Below, piece after piece: positions 33,399 through 42,215 of a stretch of DNA of 50,209 nucleotides. How positions within the stretch are numbered: the first letter of the stretch is position 1; each line of letters opens with the position of its first letter. A model generated the notes under the pieces. The model did no database searches. It worked only from the letters and a program-made list of their open reading frames with translations, and was not told the DNA's origin. The position numbers were made by a program, and so were the translations under genes. Source of the DNA: Halobiforma nitratireducens JCM 10879 (GTDB lineage: Archaea > Halobacteriota > Halobacteria > Halobacteriales > Natrialbaceae); the NCBI RefSeq assembly GCF_000337895.1, contig NZ_AOMA01000125.1, positions 1 through 50,209 of the forward strand, written 5' to 3'.

Positions 33399-34538
33399 AT
33401 GCTGCTACTCTGGATCGGGCTGGCCGTCCTCGTGGTCGCTGCTATCCCGTATGCGCTCTATCTCGTCGGGTTTCGAATCGCCTCTCCAAGCGGCTCCCCC
33501 GCCCGAAAAGACGACACCGTCGAACCGGTAAGTATCGTACTGCCGACCTACAACGAGAGCGATATCGTTCGGAACACTCTCGAACGGCTCTGCTCGCTCG
33601 AGTATCCAGCTGACGAGTTGGAGATCGTCGTCGTCGACTCGAGCGACGACGATACCGCAACAGTCGTTCGCGACTTTTTCGAGGGAAAAGAACACCCCGA
33701 GTCGAGGCTCATCGAGGAAACCGATCGAGGTGGCGTCGCTCGAGCGGTCAATCGAGGAGTCGACGCCGCGAGTCACGACGTGATCTTCCGGACCGATTGT
33801 GACTCCCGTCTCCACGAAGACGCGATTACACATGCGGTAGCGAACCTCCAGGATCCGTCGGTCGGTGCCGTTACCGGTCGGCAAAAAGAGGTGCTCGGCG
33901 ACAGCGATGTCGAAGAATCGTACCGCGACATGCAGGCTCGAAATCAGGCCCTAGAGTCACATCTCGATTCGACCTTCATCGTTCACGGGCCGTGTTTCGC
34001 GTTCCGCAAAGAGTACTTCGCCCCTATCGAAGAGGACTCGCTGGCCGACGATACGGAGATCGCTATCGGGGTTCGAAAACGGGGAAAGCGCGTTCTCATG
34101 GACCCTGCAATGCAATTTACGGAGGTCGGCGTCTCGGATATCCGTGACCGACGCGAGAGAAAAGACCGTCGAGCGATGGGGTTGTTGCAATTATTGGACA
34201 GAAACCGAGACATATTCGGAGGATACGGGCTCTACGGCTGGATCGTCGTTCCCTTCAACTGGTGGTTTCTCTCCGTCTCACCGTGGCTCTCGGTCGGCGG
34301 TGCCGCCCTCTCGTTGCTCGGGTTACTGACGACGGTGCCGGTGCTCGGTGGCGCTGTGGCCGCTGCGTTCCTCGGGTTCGTCATGCTCGGTCAACGAGAT
34401 CGACTCGGACCGCTGCAGGCCCCGTACGCGGTTTTCGACTCGCATCTTTCGCTCGTCATCGCACGCGTTCGGCTTCGACGAGGGGACGAAGACGGCACGT
34501 GGTCGATCGACACGTCGTCTCGAGAGCTACTACGTTGA
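33399..34538 (+). CDS. membrane GT2 glycosyltransferase
   Basis: 379 residues. An N-terminal helix (LLLWIGLAVLVVAAIPYALYLVG) precedes a GT-A fold: VSIVLPTYNESDIVRNTLERL, then EIVVVDSSDDDT, then the DxD-type VIFRTDCDSRLHEDA, then GAVTGRQKEV. The acceptor part has ADDTEIAIGVRKRG, matching the TED-like position, and RRERKDRRAMGLLQLL. Two or three C-terminal helices follow (VGGAALSLLGLLTTVPVLGGAVAAAFLGFVMLG). It resembles GT2 enzymes of haloarchaeal agl clusters that add sugars to dolichol phosphate glycans, or processive synthases of the same architecture. Donor and linkage cannot be told. Confidence 0.8.
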   Translation: MLLLWIGLAVLVVAAIPYALYLVGFRIASPSGSPARKDDTVEPVSIVLPTYNESDIVRNTLERLCSLEYPADELEIVVVDSSDDDTATVVRDFFEGKEHPESRLIEETDRGGVARAVNRGVDAASHDVIFRTDCDSRLHEDAITHAVANLQDPSVGAVTGRQKEVLGDSDVEESYRDMQARNQALESHLDSTFIVHGPCFAFRKEYFAPIEEDSLADDTEIAIGVRKRGKRVLMDPAMQFTEVGVSDIRDRRERKDRRAMGLLQLLDRNRDIFGGYGLYGWIVVPFNWWFLSVSPWLSVGGAALSLLGLLTTVPVLGGAVAAAFLGFVMLGQRDRLGPLQAPYAVFDSHLSLVIARVRLRRGDEDGTWSIDTSSRELLR

Positions 34539-34548
34539 GACTCGTCCA

Positions 34549-35457
34549 TCACGAGTCCGAACTACGACCGACGGCCGCTCCGAGTGTCGTTTTCAATCGA
34601 TCCCGGAGTATCCGCGAACACTCACGATAGTACCCGAATCCCCGTGCTGCAGTCATCGCTACAGAGATAGCGGTGTAGAGCCCTCGGTTCATCGATTCGT
34701 CGTACTGCTCTCGTCGAATTCCGCTCGGCCGCGGCGGGATGCCGACCCGTCCGTACCGATCGGGATAGTAGCGCTGGAGCTGACAGTGCCCACGGCCGAT
34801 CCGAACGTTTCGACTGAAAAGAGACCGAAACGAATCCCGCGTCGGATGGATTACCGTCGACTCGGGTGCGTATTCGAGATCGTATCCGGCTCGATAGACG
34901 CGGTTCCCGAACTCGAGATCGCCGCCCGAGACGAGTCGTTCGTCGAACTGTCCGACCTCCTCGAGGAGGTCGCGAGTAACGAACAGACACGATGTCGGGG
35001 CGTAATGGTGGTGTTCGAGGAAATCTTCGATCGGAAAGCCGGACACGAGGTTGTACTGAGCGACCGGCGACGGGTCGTCGGGTGCCTCGAGTTCGACATT
35101 CGGTGCGAGGTAGTGTGTGCCGCGGTCGGTTAGCCGATCGATCGAGTTCTCGAGCCAGCCGTCGGTGACCCGTTGGTCGGCGTCAAGAAAACAGAGACGG
35201 TCGCTCTCGGCGTGGTCGATGCCGGTGTTGCGGGCCGCATAGGACGATTGAACGTCACGCTCGAAGACGAGCGAGACCTCCTCGTGAGCGTGCGTGTAGT
35301 TGTCGACGACAGTCGGCGTGTCGTCACTCGAGTCGTTATCGACGACGACGATCTCGATGTCCCGGGACGGACGAGATAGTAGGGACCGTAGCGTCCTGTC
35401 GATCCCACGGGCATCGTTGTAGACGGGGATTATTATCGAGATGTCCGCAGTGGTCAT
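34549..35457 (-). CDS. GT2 glycosyltransferase, soluble type
   Basis: 302 residues from the preferred ATG at 35457, where the frame opens MTTADISIIIPVYNDARGIDRT. A longer frame reaches 35511 without similarity. The GT2 core shows EIVVVDNDSSDDTPTVVDNY, SSYAARNTGIDHA and RLCFLDADQRV with the DxD metal site. GGDLEFGNRVYRAGYDLEYAPE-type GDLEFGNRVYRAG supplies the catalytic-base region. No membrane helix is evident. It is antisense to both neighbours and convergent with the GT2 gene before it, overlapping neither. It likely adds one sugar of the surface glycan. Confidence 0.8.
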   Translation of the reverse strand: MTTADISIIIPVYNDARGIDRTLRSLLSRPSRDIEIVVVDNDSSDDTPTVVDNYTHAHEEVSLVFERDVQSSYAARNTGIDHAESDRLCFLDADQRVTDGWLENSIDRLTDRGTHYLAPNVELEAPDDPSPVAQYNLVSGFPIEDFLEHHHYAPTSCLFVTRDLLEEVGQFDERLVSGGDLEFGNRVYRAGYDLEYAPESTVIHPTRDSFRSLFSRNVRIGRGHCQLQRYYPDRYGRVGIPPRPSGIRREQYDESMNRGLYTAISVAMTAARGFGYYRECSRILRDRLKTTLGAAVGRSSDS

Positions 35458-35579
35458 CCGATCTGTAAGAGATGGAACGGCGAAAAAAAGCCGTTGGTTG
35501 GTCGACCTCAACTGTTACGCGATTGGTAGGCTACGTGACGGGACATTCTTCACCTCCGGCCACGATACGCCAGAGTATC

Positions 35580-36728
35580 ATGGTTGATCTGTACGATGTT
35601 CTGACCGAGTGTGCGGATGCCGCTCTGGACGAAATATCCGAAGACGGATCTCTTCCTGCGGGAACGAACGGTCCGTGGAACGACCCGGAGACCCCAGTTC
35701 GGAACACCGGTCACTGGCTCCAGACGTTTCTCAAAGTCTACGAGGTCACTGGTGACGACCAGTACTACGCTGCTGGCGAGCAGGCGCTTGCATATTTGCT
35801 CTCTTCTACAGCCCGGCCCTACGAAAAAACGTTTCACCACCGAAAAGACAGCGAGCAGGATCGGTGTAACGGATTAATCGGCCAGGCGTGGTCCATCGAA
35901 GCTCTCGTTGCTGCGGCGTCAGTATTCGACCGAAGCAAACCGATCGAGACCGCGGAATCGATCTTCCTGAACCACCCGTTCGACGAACGGTTGGCAGCGT
36001 GGAAGATCGTCGACATCGATGGGAGCGTGGTTGGGTTCGACATGACGTTCAATCATCAGCTGTGGTTTGCTGGCGCTGGCGCGTTGCTGGCGGAGCATCC
36101 GGAAACGAGCGAGCGCGTCGAGGACCGAGTTCGACGCTTTCTCGACGAACTCGAAACGAACATGACTGTTCACGACTCGGGGGCGATCAAACACTTGCTG
36201 AAACCGGAGTTCGACGTACCGAAGTACGCGACGGTTTTCGTCGATGGCGTTCGCCGAGGGACCGCACACAAGATGGTCGCCGGGCAACTTCGGTCGCTTT
36301 TCGATCGGAGTGAGTCGGCAGAGTCAGCCGACGAGTGGTACGAGCGGGCGATCGGGTATCACTCGTTCAACCTGTACGGACTGGGAATTTTACACGAGTG
36401 GGACCCAACACACGAATTCTGGGAATCCGAAAAATTCGACCGAGCACTCACGTTTGCGACGAGTGAGACGTTCCGTACGTGTCTCGATGGGAACCCATAC
36501 GGTTATCCATACAACTGTTCGGGCATCGAGTTAGCATACGCTCTCGGCGAGTTCGATGCGGCAACACGGTCCGAACAGCAGGAGTGGCTACGGCGGCAGT
36601 TTGCCCGTACGTACGATCCAGAAACAAACGCACTCTGTCGAAATACGGACGACCCAACGACGCTGACGGCACGGCTCTACGAGGCAACGCGGCTCCCGAA
36701 CGTCCGAATCCCCGAGTCAGCGCTCTAG
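35580..36728 (+). CDS. aglQ: AglQ-like protein, alpha/alpha-toroid type
   Basis: 382 residues from the ATG at 35580; the frame begins at 35472 but the first 36 residues are basic and untypical. The sequence DLYDVLTECADAALDEI, LPAGTNGPWNDPETPVRNTGHWLQTFLK, YLLSSTARPYEKTFHHRK, RCNGLIGQAWSIEALVAAA and GFDMTFNHQLWFAGAGALL has the helical Trp/His-rich pattern of an alpha/alpha-toroid hydrolase-like fold. It agrees with my memory of AglQ in haloarchaeal agl clusters. Haloferax AglQ is needed for a complete N-glycan and was proposed to act as an isomerase or hydrolase on a sugar. The biochemical reaction remains open. Codons look less GC-biased than in core genes around it. Confidence 0.6.
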   Translation: MVDLYDVLTECADAALDEISEDGSLPAGTNGPWNDPETPVRNTGHWLQTFLKVYEVTGDDQYYAAGEQALAYLLSSTARPYEKTFHHRKDSEQDRCNGLIGQAWSIEALVAAASVFDRSKPIETAESIFLNHPFDERLAAWKIVDIDGSVVGFDMTFNHQLWFAGAGALLAEHPETSERVEDRVRRFLDELETNMTVHDSGAIKHLLKPEFDVPKYATVFVDGVRRGTAHKMVAGQLRSLFDRSESAESADEWYERAIGYHSFNLYGLGILHEWDPTHEFWESEKFDRALTFATSETFRTCLDGNPYGYPYNCSGIELAYALGEFDAATRSEQQEWLRRQFARTYDPETNALCRNTDDPTTLTARLYEATRLPNVRIPESAL

Positions 36729-36842
36729 GACAGAAATCGAGGACGGATACCCACTGGCAGTTGTCCACTCGAGGTAAACCGTAATGTGAGCACTCCCTAT
36801 AGCTCGAAAGATTTTTTCGACTCTCCGCGAATTTGATTCGCA

Positions 36843-37661
36843 GTGACATCGAGAGACTCTCCGAATCTATTGCGGCAAGGTGTTACTGTTCTCAGGCGGG
36901 ATGGGTTCGGTGCTGCAGTGAGGGCTGCGCTTCGGGTACTGAACCTCAACTATCGTGGGTTTTGGTGGTACGCTCAATACCTCTATCGGAAGAAAGTCTG
37001 TCGAGACTGCCGAACGACTGATCCGTTTTCCGTCATCCGCGTCTCTCCCGACCGAATCAGTCGACAGCCAGCCCCCCCAGTCCGTCGTTGGGGTGACTTC
37101 GGTGCCGTGTTAGACGGTGACTGGGACCAGCCGGGGAAACCACTCGAATCCTCGCTCAAGTACCGGAGCGTAGTCGATCACTTCGAAAACGAAACGCCGT
37201 GGGCGGACACCGAGCTCTATCAGGTCGCTATCGAACACGTAGAAAACGGCGACCCCTTCTGGAACGGGTCACTGACGACGGACGACGTCGAACGACGAAC
37301 GAATCACGTCGATGAGCTTTACGAAACGATCCGGGAAGAGGGGTACAAATCACAGGCGGAGCGACACGGGAAGCCGCTTCGGGAGATCGTTCTCAGCCGC
37401 ACCTTCGATCGCTCCATGGAAGAGGTCGCAGTCGCGATCGGAAGGGACGGAGAGATACTGTTCGTCGACGGAAATCATCGATTGGCGATCGCACACGTTC
37501 TTGATCTCGAGGAAATACCCGTACACGTCGTCGCGAGACACGAACAGTGGGAAGAGATCCGGAACGCCGCGCGAAACGCAGCGAGCCCGGAGGGGCTCGA
37601 CGACCGCGCCGCCCAGTATTTCCCTCACCCCGATCTCGTTCACCTAGTTGGCGATACGTAG
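36843..37661 (+). CDS. ParB/sulfiredoxin-fold-like protein, paralogue 1
   Basis: 272 residues, GTG start. The N-terminal half has a basic amphipathic region and the shared blocks TTDPFSVIRVSPDRI and FGAVLDGDWDQ. The C-terminal half has EEGYKSQA, then EVAVAIGRDGEILFVDGNHRLAIAHVLDLEEIPVHVV, with the H-R pair at 212-213 and a final HPDLVHLV. The G-x-H-R-L-A-I-A motif after a GRDGEI hairpin is the box found in ParB- and sulfiredoxin-fold proteins (GERRxRAA in ParB), a fold that also includes the archaeal free-serine kinase SerK. No DNA-binding helix-turn-helix follows. It is embedded in the glycosylation island, upstream of two paralogues. Function unknown. Confidence 0.65.
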   Translation: MTSRDSPNLLRQGVTVLRRDGFGAAVRAALRVLNLNYRGFWWYAQYLYRKKVCRDCRTTDPFSVIRVSPDRISRQPAPPVRRWGDFGAVLDGDWDQPGKPLESSLKYRSVVDHFENETPWADTELYQVAIEHVENGDPFWNGSLTTDDVERRTNHVDELYETIREEGYKSQAERHGKPLREIVLSRTFDRSMEEVAVAIGRDGEILFVDGNHRLAIAHVLDLEEIPVHVVARHEQWEEIRNAARNAASPEGLDDRAAQYFPHPDLVHLVGDT

Positions 37662-37722
37662 TCGCCACTGATAGTGGACCGATACGTTCAAACAGAAGTC
37701 GTGACATTATAGACGTAGAGAA

Positions 37723-38511
37723 GTGCCGAACCAATTACGTTCTCTCTGTGGAACGGTTATCCACTATCCGCGTGCAGTCTCTCGAATTTTCCGGCAAAAG
37801 GGTCCCGGAGCTGTCTTACAGGAGGGTAGAGAACACCTCTGGTGGCGCTGGTACCGGATACGGATGCATCCACGATTCAGACGAGTGTATGCAACTGGAC
37901 TCCGTACCGGTCGTCTCGTTCGGCGGTCACGGTTTACGGATGCAGATCCGTTCAAAGTGATCTATGTAGACCCCACGGCGATCGAACACCATGCAACGGA
38001 CCTCCCGAAGGTATGGGGCCGCGTAGTTGGCGGGGAGTGGGAAACGGTTCCGTTCGAGGAAGATACTGCGTATCGGGCGATGAAAAAGCGGTTTGTCGAC
38101 GACAAAGAGTGGGACGAAATTGACGAAAGGATAACTGACCCACAGGTATGGGAGACGCTCTATCACTCGATCAAGACTGAAGGGTACAAATCACAAGCGG
38201 AACTCGCTGCGTCGAACACGACTGACGACCTGTCCTGGGACTGTGAAATCGGTGTGGCAATCGATGCTGATGGCGACATCCACTGGGTAAAACGCGGCGC
38301 ACGTCGGATTCGAATAGCGAAACTCCTCGAGGTCGAAGAGGTGCCGGTCCAGGTCCGGATTCGGCATCCACAATGGCAGGAAGTACGCGACGAGATCCGC
38401 ACTGCAGAGTCAGTCACAGCACTGTCCGAGCGGGCACGGAAACACCTCGGCCATCCGGATTTACAGGATGTCTGTGGGACACTATCCACAAATACGAAGA
38501 GCTATGAATGA
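37723..38511 (+). CDS. ParB/sulfiredoxin-fold-like protein, paralogue 2
   Basis: 262 residues, GTG start 61 bases after paralogue 1. It keeps the family blocks TDADPFKVIYVDPTAIEH, WGRVVGGEWET, AMKKRFVDDKEWDEI, KTEGYKSQAEL, EIGVAIDADGDIHWVKRGARRIRIAKLLEVEEVPVQVRIRHPQW and a last HPDLQDV. At the key box the residues are GARRIRIA (192-199), with arginine where paralogues 1 and 3 have histidine. This makes it closer to the ParB box GERRxRA. The three copies show clear but low identity, so they are old duplications or separately acquired. The spacing suggests one transcript with its neighbours. Confidence 0.65.
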   Translation: MPNQLRSLCGTVIHYPRAVSRIFRQKGPGAVLQEGREHLWWRWYRIRMHPRFRRVYATGLRTGRLVRRSRFTDADPFKVIYVDPTAIEHHATDLPKVWGRVVGGEWETVPFEEDTAYRAMKKRFVDDKEWDEIDERITDPQVWETLYHSIKTEGYKSQAELAASNTTDDLSWDCEIGVAIDADGDIHWVKRGARRIRIAKLLEVEEVPVQVRIRHPQWQEVRDEIRTAESVTALSERARKHLGHPDLQDVCGTLSTNTKSYE

Positions 38512-38547
38512 GACGCCGTTTCCGTCGATTAACTAGCCACCGCCACG

Positions 38548-39813
38548 ATGTCTTTTCCAGCAACGCTGCTGCGTACGCGACGAAAGTATCGTTCCGATGG
38601 CGGAGCCGCGCTGCTCTCGGAAGCGATTACGAACGCTTTCGAAAGCGATCCAGTGCGGAAACTAGTGCGTCGAACGATTCTCGATCGTGCATCGATCGTC
38701 GACCAAGCACAACTGCGGGAAACCGCCGTGCGTGAGTGGGAGTGTGCACCAGAAGAGTCACCTGTGGCCTCCAGCACTGAAGTACCCATTCCCCGCAAAC
38801 GGCGTCTTCCACACAGTGGCTCGTTCGAGGGACTCGAGAGCGATCTACCGACCTCACCTTTCGTTACAGAACTCGAGGACGTAACTGTCCTGGGCCCGTC
38901 AGGACTTGCTATCACGCCCGACTCGGGACTCGTCAAAGACACTGTCGCACCTGATTCCGCATCGTCGGGGCGAATCGAGAAAATCCTGGGTCGAAGTCTC
39001 AGACAAAACGGGTTTCGTCGAACTCGGGATATCGTCCGGTCGCCAACCTCGTACAGTAATGAACAGTATTCCCTTGCAACGACTCTAGTTCCCCTGTGGA
39101 ACAACTACTATCACTGGACACTGGAATGTCTCCCAAAACTCCTCGGGATAGAGACCTACCGGAGAGAGACGGGGAACACACCGACGGTGCTCTTACCCCC
39201 GAATCCGTCGTCTTGGATGTTGGAGTCACTTGAGTTAGTAGCGAACGCGGAGATCGATACGGAACCGCTCCGGCCGGGTGCAATACGTGTGGATCGGTTC
39301 GTCGCACCTTCCTATCCGACACCATCCCGAAGGGAGTGTTTCTGGGTACGAGACCGGGTACACGACGCGGTCGATGTCGAGACTTCGGATTCCGAAGCGT
39401 ATCCGTCTCGGATCTACGTTAGCAGACGGAATGCTACCGTCCGTCGGGTAGAGAACGAACCAGCGGTACTCGAGGCTCTTTCGGAGTTCGACATCGAACC
39501 GTTCGAACTCGAGACCCTGAGCGTGAGCGAGCAAGCACGACTGTTTGCAAATGCGGAGTTCGTCGTCTCCCCTCATGGGGCGGGGTTAGCGAATATAGTG
39601 TATGCCGACGATCCAACTGTACTCGAACTCTTCGGGCAGAAAGAAAAGACGACGTTTTCGCGGCTCTCGAAGTTACTGAACAACGAGTATCATGCACTAT
39701 TCTGTGATCATACTCGAAAGGATATCGTAGTTGATACGGACGAACTCGTGTCCGTTATCACGGAGATATTGGCGGGGAACCGTGAGCCAGTCGTTCCCGG
39801 GAACGAGCAATAA
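38548..39813 (+). CDS. GT61 family glycosyltransferase
   Basis: 421 residues. The C-terminal half matches DUF563/GT61: LWNNYYHWTLECLPKLLGIE at about residues 186-205, PSRIYVSRRNATVRRVENEPAV, and the strong signature VVSPHGAGLANIVYADDPTVLELFG (about 335-360). No membrane helix is evident. GT61 enzymes include plant xylosyl- and arabinosyltransferases and bacterial homologues; an archaeal glycan role is inferred from position. It lies between paralogues 2 and 3 of the ParB-like family. The next gene starts two bases after its stop. Confidence 0.85.
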   Translation: MSFPATLLRTRRKYRSDGGAALLSEAITNAFESDPVRKLVRRTILDRASIVDQAQLRETAVREWECAPEESPVASSTEVPIPRKRRLPHSGSFEGLESDLPTSPFVTELEDVTVLGPSGLAITPDSGLVKDTVAPDSASSGRIEKILGRSLRQNGFRRTRDIVRSPTSYSNEQYSLATTLVPLWNNYYHWTLECLPKLLGIETYRRETGNTPTVLLPPNPSSWMLESLELVANAEIDTEPLRPGAIRVDRFVAPSYPTPSRRECFWVRDRVHDAVDVETSDSEAYPSRIYVSRRNATVRRVENEPAVLEALSEFDIEPFELETLSVSEQARLFANAEFVVSPHGAGLANIVYADDPTVLELFGQKEKTTFSRLSKLLNNEYHALFCDHTRKDIVVDTDELVSVITEILAGNREPVVPGNEQ

Positions 39814-39814
39814 T

Positions 39815-40672
39815 ATGTCCTCTCTCGAGCCTATCAAAGAAGCCGTCCGTGACCTCCGCGGCGTGATAACGAGAGCGATAACGACGTTGCGTGCTGGTGG
39901 TCCCGACCGTCTCCTCTTTTACAGTATGCGATATATAAGCTGGAAGGGAGAGTTCCATCGGCGTGTTCGGTCCCTTCCGGCCCCGATAGCGACGATCATG
40001 TATTCAGTGACCCGAACCGTCGTACGCTGTCTCACTCGGTTCTTCAGGATACTTTACCCCCAAAAGTATACGGATGCTGATCCATATAAATATATCCTCG
40101 CTGATCCGTCGGAAATAGAGTACACCACGGGAGAAATATATTCGAAGCGGCGTGGGTGGGTCGTCGACGGTAACTGGGACAAATGTGGCGAGCCGTATAT
40201 GCAGCGACCGTATGCCAGAGCAATCAAACAACGATTCGTCGATGGACTGTCCTGGGAAGAGACCGCTCTCTCGGAACAGTACGACGAGCCGAGAGTGAAA
40301 AAACGGGGGAACGAAATCGAGCACCTCTACAACAGTATCCGGGAATCCGGATACAAATCGCAGTACCGTCTTCTCCGAGAGGACCCCAACACTGCATGGA
40401 GCAGCCTCAACGACGCGATGCATCCGCTGGCCAACGAGATTGCCGTCGATATCGGTCGAAACGGAGAGATACTGTGGAATCTCTGCGGACAACATCGCCT
40501 TGCAATCGCGAAGGTTCTCGATATCGATCGAATCCCGGTGCAGGTATTTCGCCGACACGCCGAGTGGCAAGCTATTCGAGATCGGGCCCGACGGGGAGAG
40601 GAGATTCCAGAAGAGTTTGCCGAGCATCCGGACCTCGAGGATGTCCTCGCCGACGAGTCGGCTGACCGATAA
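39815..40672 (+). CDS. ParB/sulfiredoxin-fold-like protein, paralogue 3
   Basis: 285 residues from the ATG at 39815. The N-terminal part is very basic (REFHRRVRSL-type GEFHRRVRSLP and a hydrophobic run around PIATIMYSVTRTVVRCL). Shared blocks are TDADPYKYILADPSEIEY, RGWVVDGNWDKCGEPY, AIKQRFVDGLSWEET, ESGYKSQYRLL, ANEIAVDIGRNGEILWNLCGQHRLAIAKVLDIDRIPVQVFRRHAEWQAIRD and HPDLEDVLADES. The histidine-arginine pair is at 227-228 in GQHRLAIA. Base composition at the 5' half is clearly AT-rich for this genome. Translation is probably coupled to the GT61 gene, whose stop is two bases upstream. Confidence 0.65.
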   Translation: MSSLEPIKEAVRDLRGVITRAITTLRAGGPDRLLFYSMRYISWKGEFHRRVRSLPAPIATIMYSVTRTVVRCLTRFFRILYPQKYTDADPYKYILADPSEIEYTTGEIYSKRRGWVVDGNWDKCGEPYMQRPYARAIKQRFVDGLSWEETALSEQYDEPRVKKRGNEIEHLYNSIRESGYKSQYRLLREDPNTAWSSLNDAMHPLANEIAVDIGRNGEILWNLCGQHRLAIAKVLDIDRIPVQVFRRHAEWQAIRDRARRGEEIPEEFAEHPDLEDVLADESADR

Positions 40673-40721
40673 AACGGGAGTCTCTTAACGCTCTCTCGGA
40701 AACGCTTGGTCACGTCCCGCT

Positions 40722-42164
40722 ATGCGTCTCGGACAAACTTCCGTCATCTATCTCGTTTCAAAATTCGGTGGCTCCGTGCTTGGCTTCCTCGCCACCATTT
40801 ACTTCACCCGGACGCTTGGCGAAGAAGTATACGGCTTCTACGCGATTACACTCGCGCTCGTTTCTTGGCTCGGGATCGTCAAAAGCGTCGGTTTCGGGAA
40901 AGCGATCGTCAAGCGGATGAGCGAAGACGAGGAGCCGGACGCGTACTTGGCTGCCGGGACGACGATCAAAATCGTACTCACGACGGTGGTTTCTCTCGCC
41001 GTTCTCGTCTTTAGCGACCACGTAAACGCATATATCGGTCGACCGGTCGCCGAGTTCGTCGTACTGCTGTTGCTCGTCTCGATTTTCAGCGGGCTGGTCA
41101 ATGCTGCCCTCAAAGGGAGCCATCGCGTCCACATTTACGCCCCCCTCAGCACCGCAAAAGAGGGTGCCCGAAGCGTTGCCATGATTGCTCTCGTACTCCT
41201 CGGCTGGGAGCTAACGGGGATGCTGGTCGGTCACGCACTCGGAACCGCGGTAATCGCGGCACTCGGACTGTTGATCGTTCGACCGACGATCACGGTCCCG
41301 GAGCGGCGACACGTCGTTCGATTGTTCGATTTCGCGAAGTTCTCTTGGCTCGGAAATATGCGCAAAAAGGCGTTCAGCGATATGGATATTATGGTTCTCG
41401 GCTTGTTCGTTCCAGCCGGTCTGACGGGGATCTACGCCGTTGCATATACGCTGGCGAAGTTCCTGGATGTCTTCGGAAGTGCTATCCAGACGACCCTCTT
41501 TCCCGAGTTGAGCAAACGGTCCAAAGCTGGAGACACCGAGATGGTACGGAAGCTCACGAACGACGCGCTCTCTTATGCGGGGTTGTTCCTGATACCGGGA
41601 ATTATGGGCGCAGCGATCCTCGGAGATCGTCTCATGCTCGTCTACGGAGACGGCTTCGATATCGGTGCACGGATACTGACGATCCTGCTCGTAGGCATCC
41701 TCGCATATACCTACAACAAACAACTCCTCAACACGCTCAACGCGATCGATCGACCGGACCTCGCGTTTCGGGCAAACGGCGTCTTCATCGGTGCGAACCT
41801 GGTTCTCAATCTCGCACTCGTCTACAGTATCGGGTGGCTGGGCGCAGCGATCGCGACAGCTGCGTCCGCGACGATTGGCCTTCTCTGTGGATACTACTAT
41901 GCGCGTCAGCACGTTCGGTTTCGTGTCCCTGTCGGGGAAATCTCGAGACAGGTCTTCGCCGCCCTGCTGATGGGAATCGTCGTCTACGGTGCTCGCGCCC
42001 TCGGCGAAACTCATCCCATCGCCGCTTACAACGAGGTGTTCGTCGTCCTGCTGGTTGGTCTCGGCGCGACCATCTACTTCCTCGTCTTGCTCGCGATTTC
42101 GAGTTCCTTCCGTTCGACCGTCTCGGATAACCTTCCGTTCGACGTTCCGTACATTACGAACTGA
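40722..42164 (+). CDS. oligosaccharide flippase, MATE/Wzx type
   Basis: 480 residues with about fourteen membrane helices. The beginning LGQTSVIYLVSKFGGSVLGFLATIYFTRTLGEEVYGFYAITLALVSW and the central LFDFAKFSWLGNMRKKAFSDMDIMVLGLFVPAGLTGIYAVAYTLAKFLDVF are standard for polysaccharide-biosynthesis flippases. It should move the dolichol-linked glycan across the membrane for AglB. Haloferax AglR is the counterpart by function; whether this is an orthologue cannot be settled here. It lies upstream of aglF and its stop is 51 bases before that gene's start. Confidence 0.9.
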   Translation: MRLGQTSVIYLVSKFGGSVLGFLATIYFTRTLGEEVYGFYAITLALVSWLGIVKSVGFGKAIVKRMSEDEEPDAYLAAGTTIKIVLTTVVSLAVLVFSDHVNAYIGRPVAEFVVLLLLVSIFSGLVNAALKGSHRVHIYAPLSTAKEGARSVAMIALVLLGWELTGMLVGHALGTAVIAALGLLIVRPTITVPERRHVVRLFDFAKFSWLGNMRKKAFSDMDIMVLGLFVPAGLTGIYAVAYTLAKFLDVFGSAIQTTLFPELSKRSKAGDTEMVRKLTNDALSYAGLFLIPGIMGAAILGDRLMLVYGDGFDIGARILTILLVGILAYTYNKQLLNTLNAIDRPDLAFRANGVFIGANLVLNLALVYSIGWLGAAIATAASATIGLLCGYYYARQHVRFRVPVGEISRQVFAALLMGIVVYGARALGETHPIAAYNEVFVVLLVGLGATIYFLVLLAISSSFRSTVSDNLPFDVPYITN

Positions 42165-42215
42165 CGTGGCGGTTTCTCACAAAGTATATACCATCCCTCA
42201 AGAACCATCCAAAAC

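Noticed and set aside
36843-40672. calling the three ParB-like proteins a plasmid partition or toxin-antitoxin system
   Set aside because: There is no ParA-like ATPase, no helix-turn-helix after the box and no toxin gene. All neighbours are glycosylation genes, so partition is unlikely.
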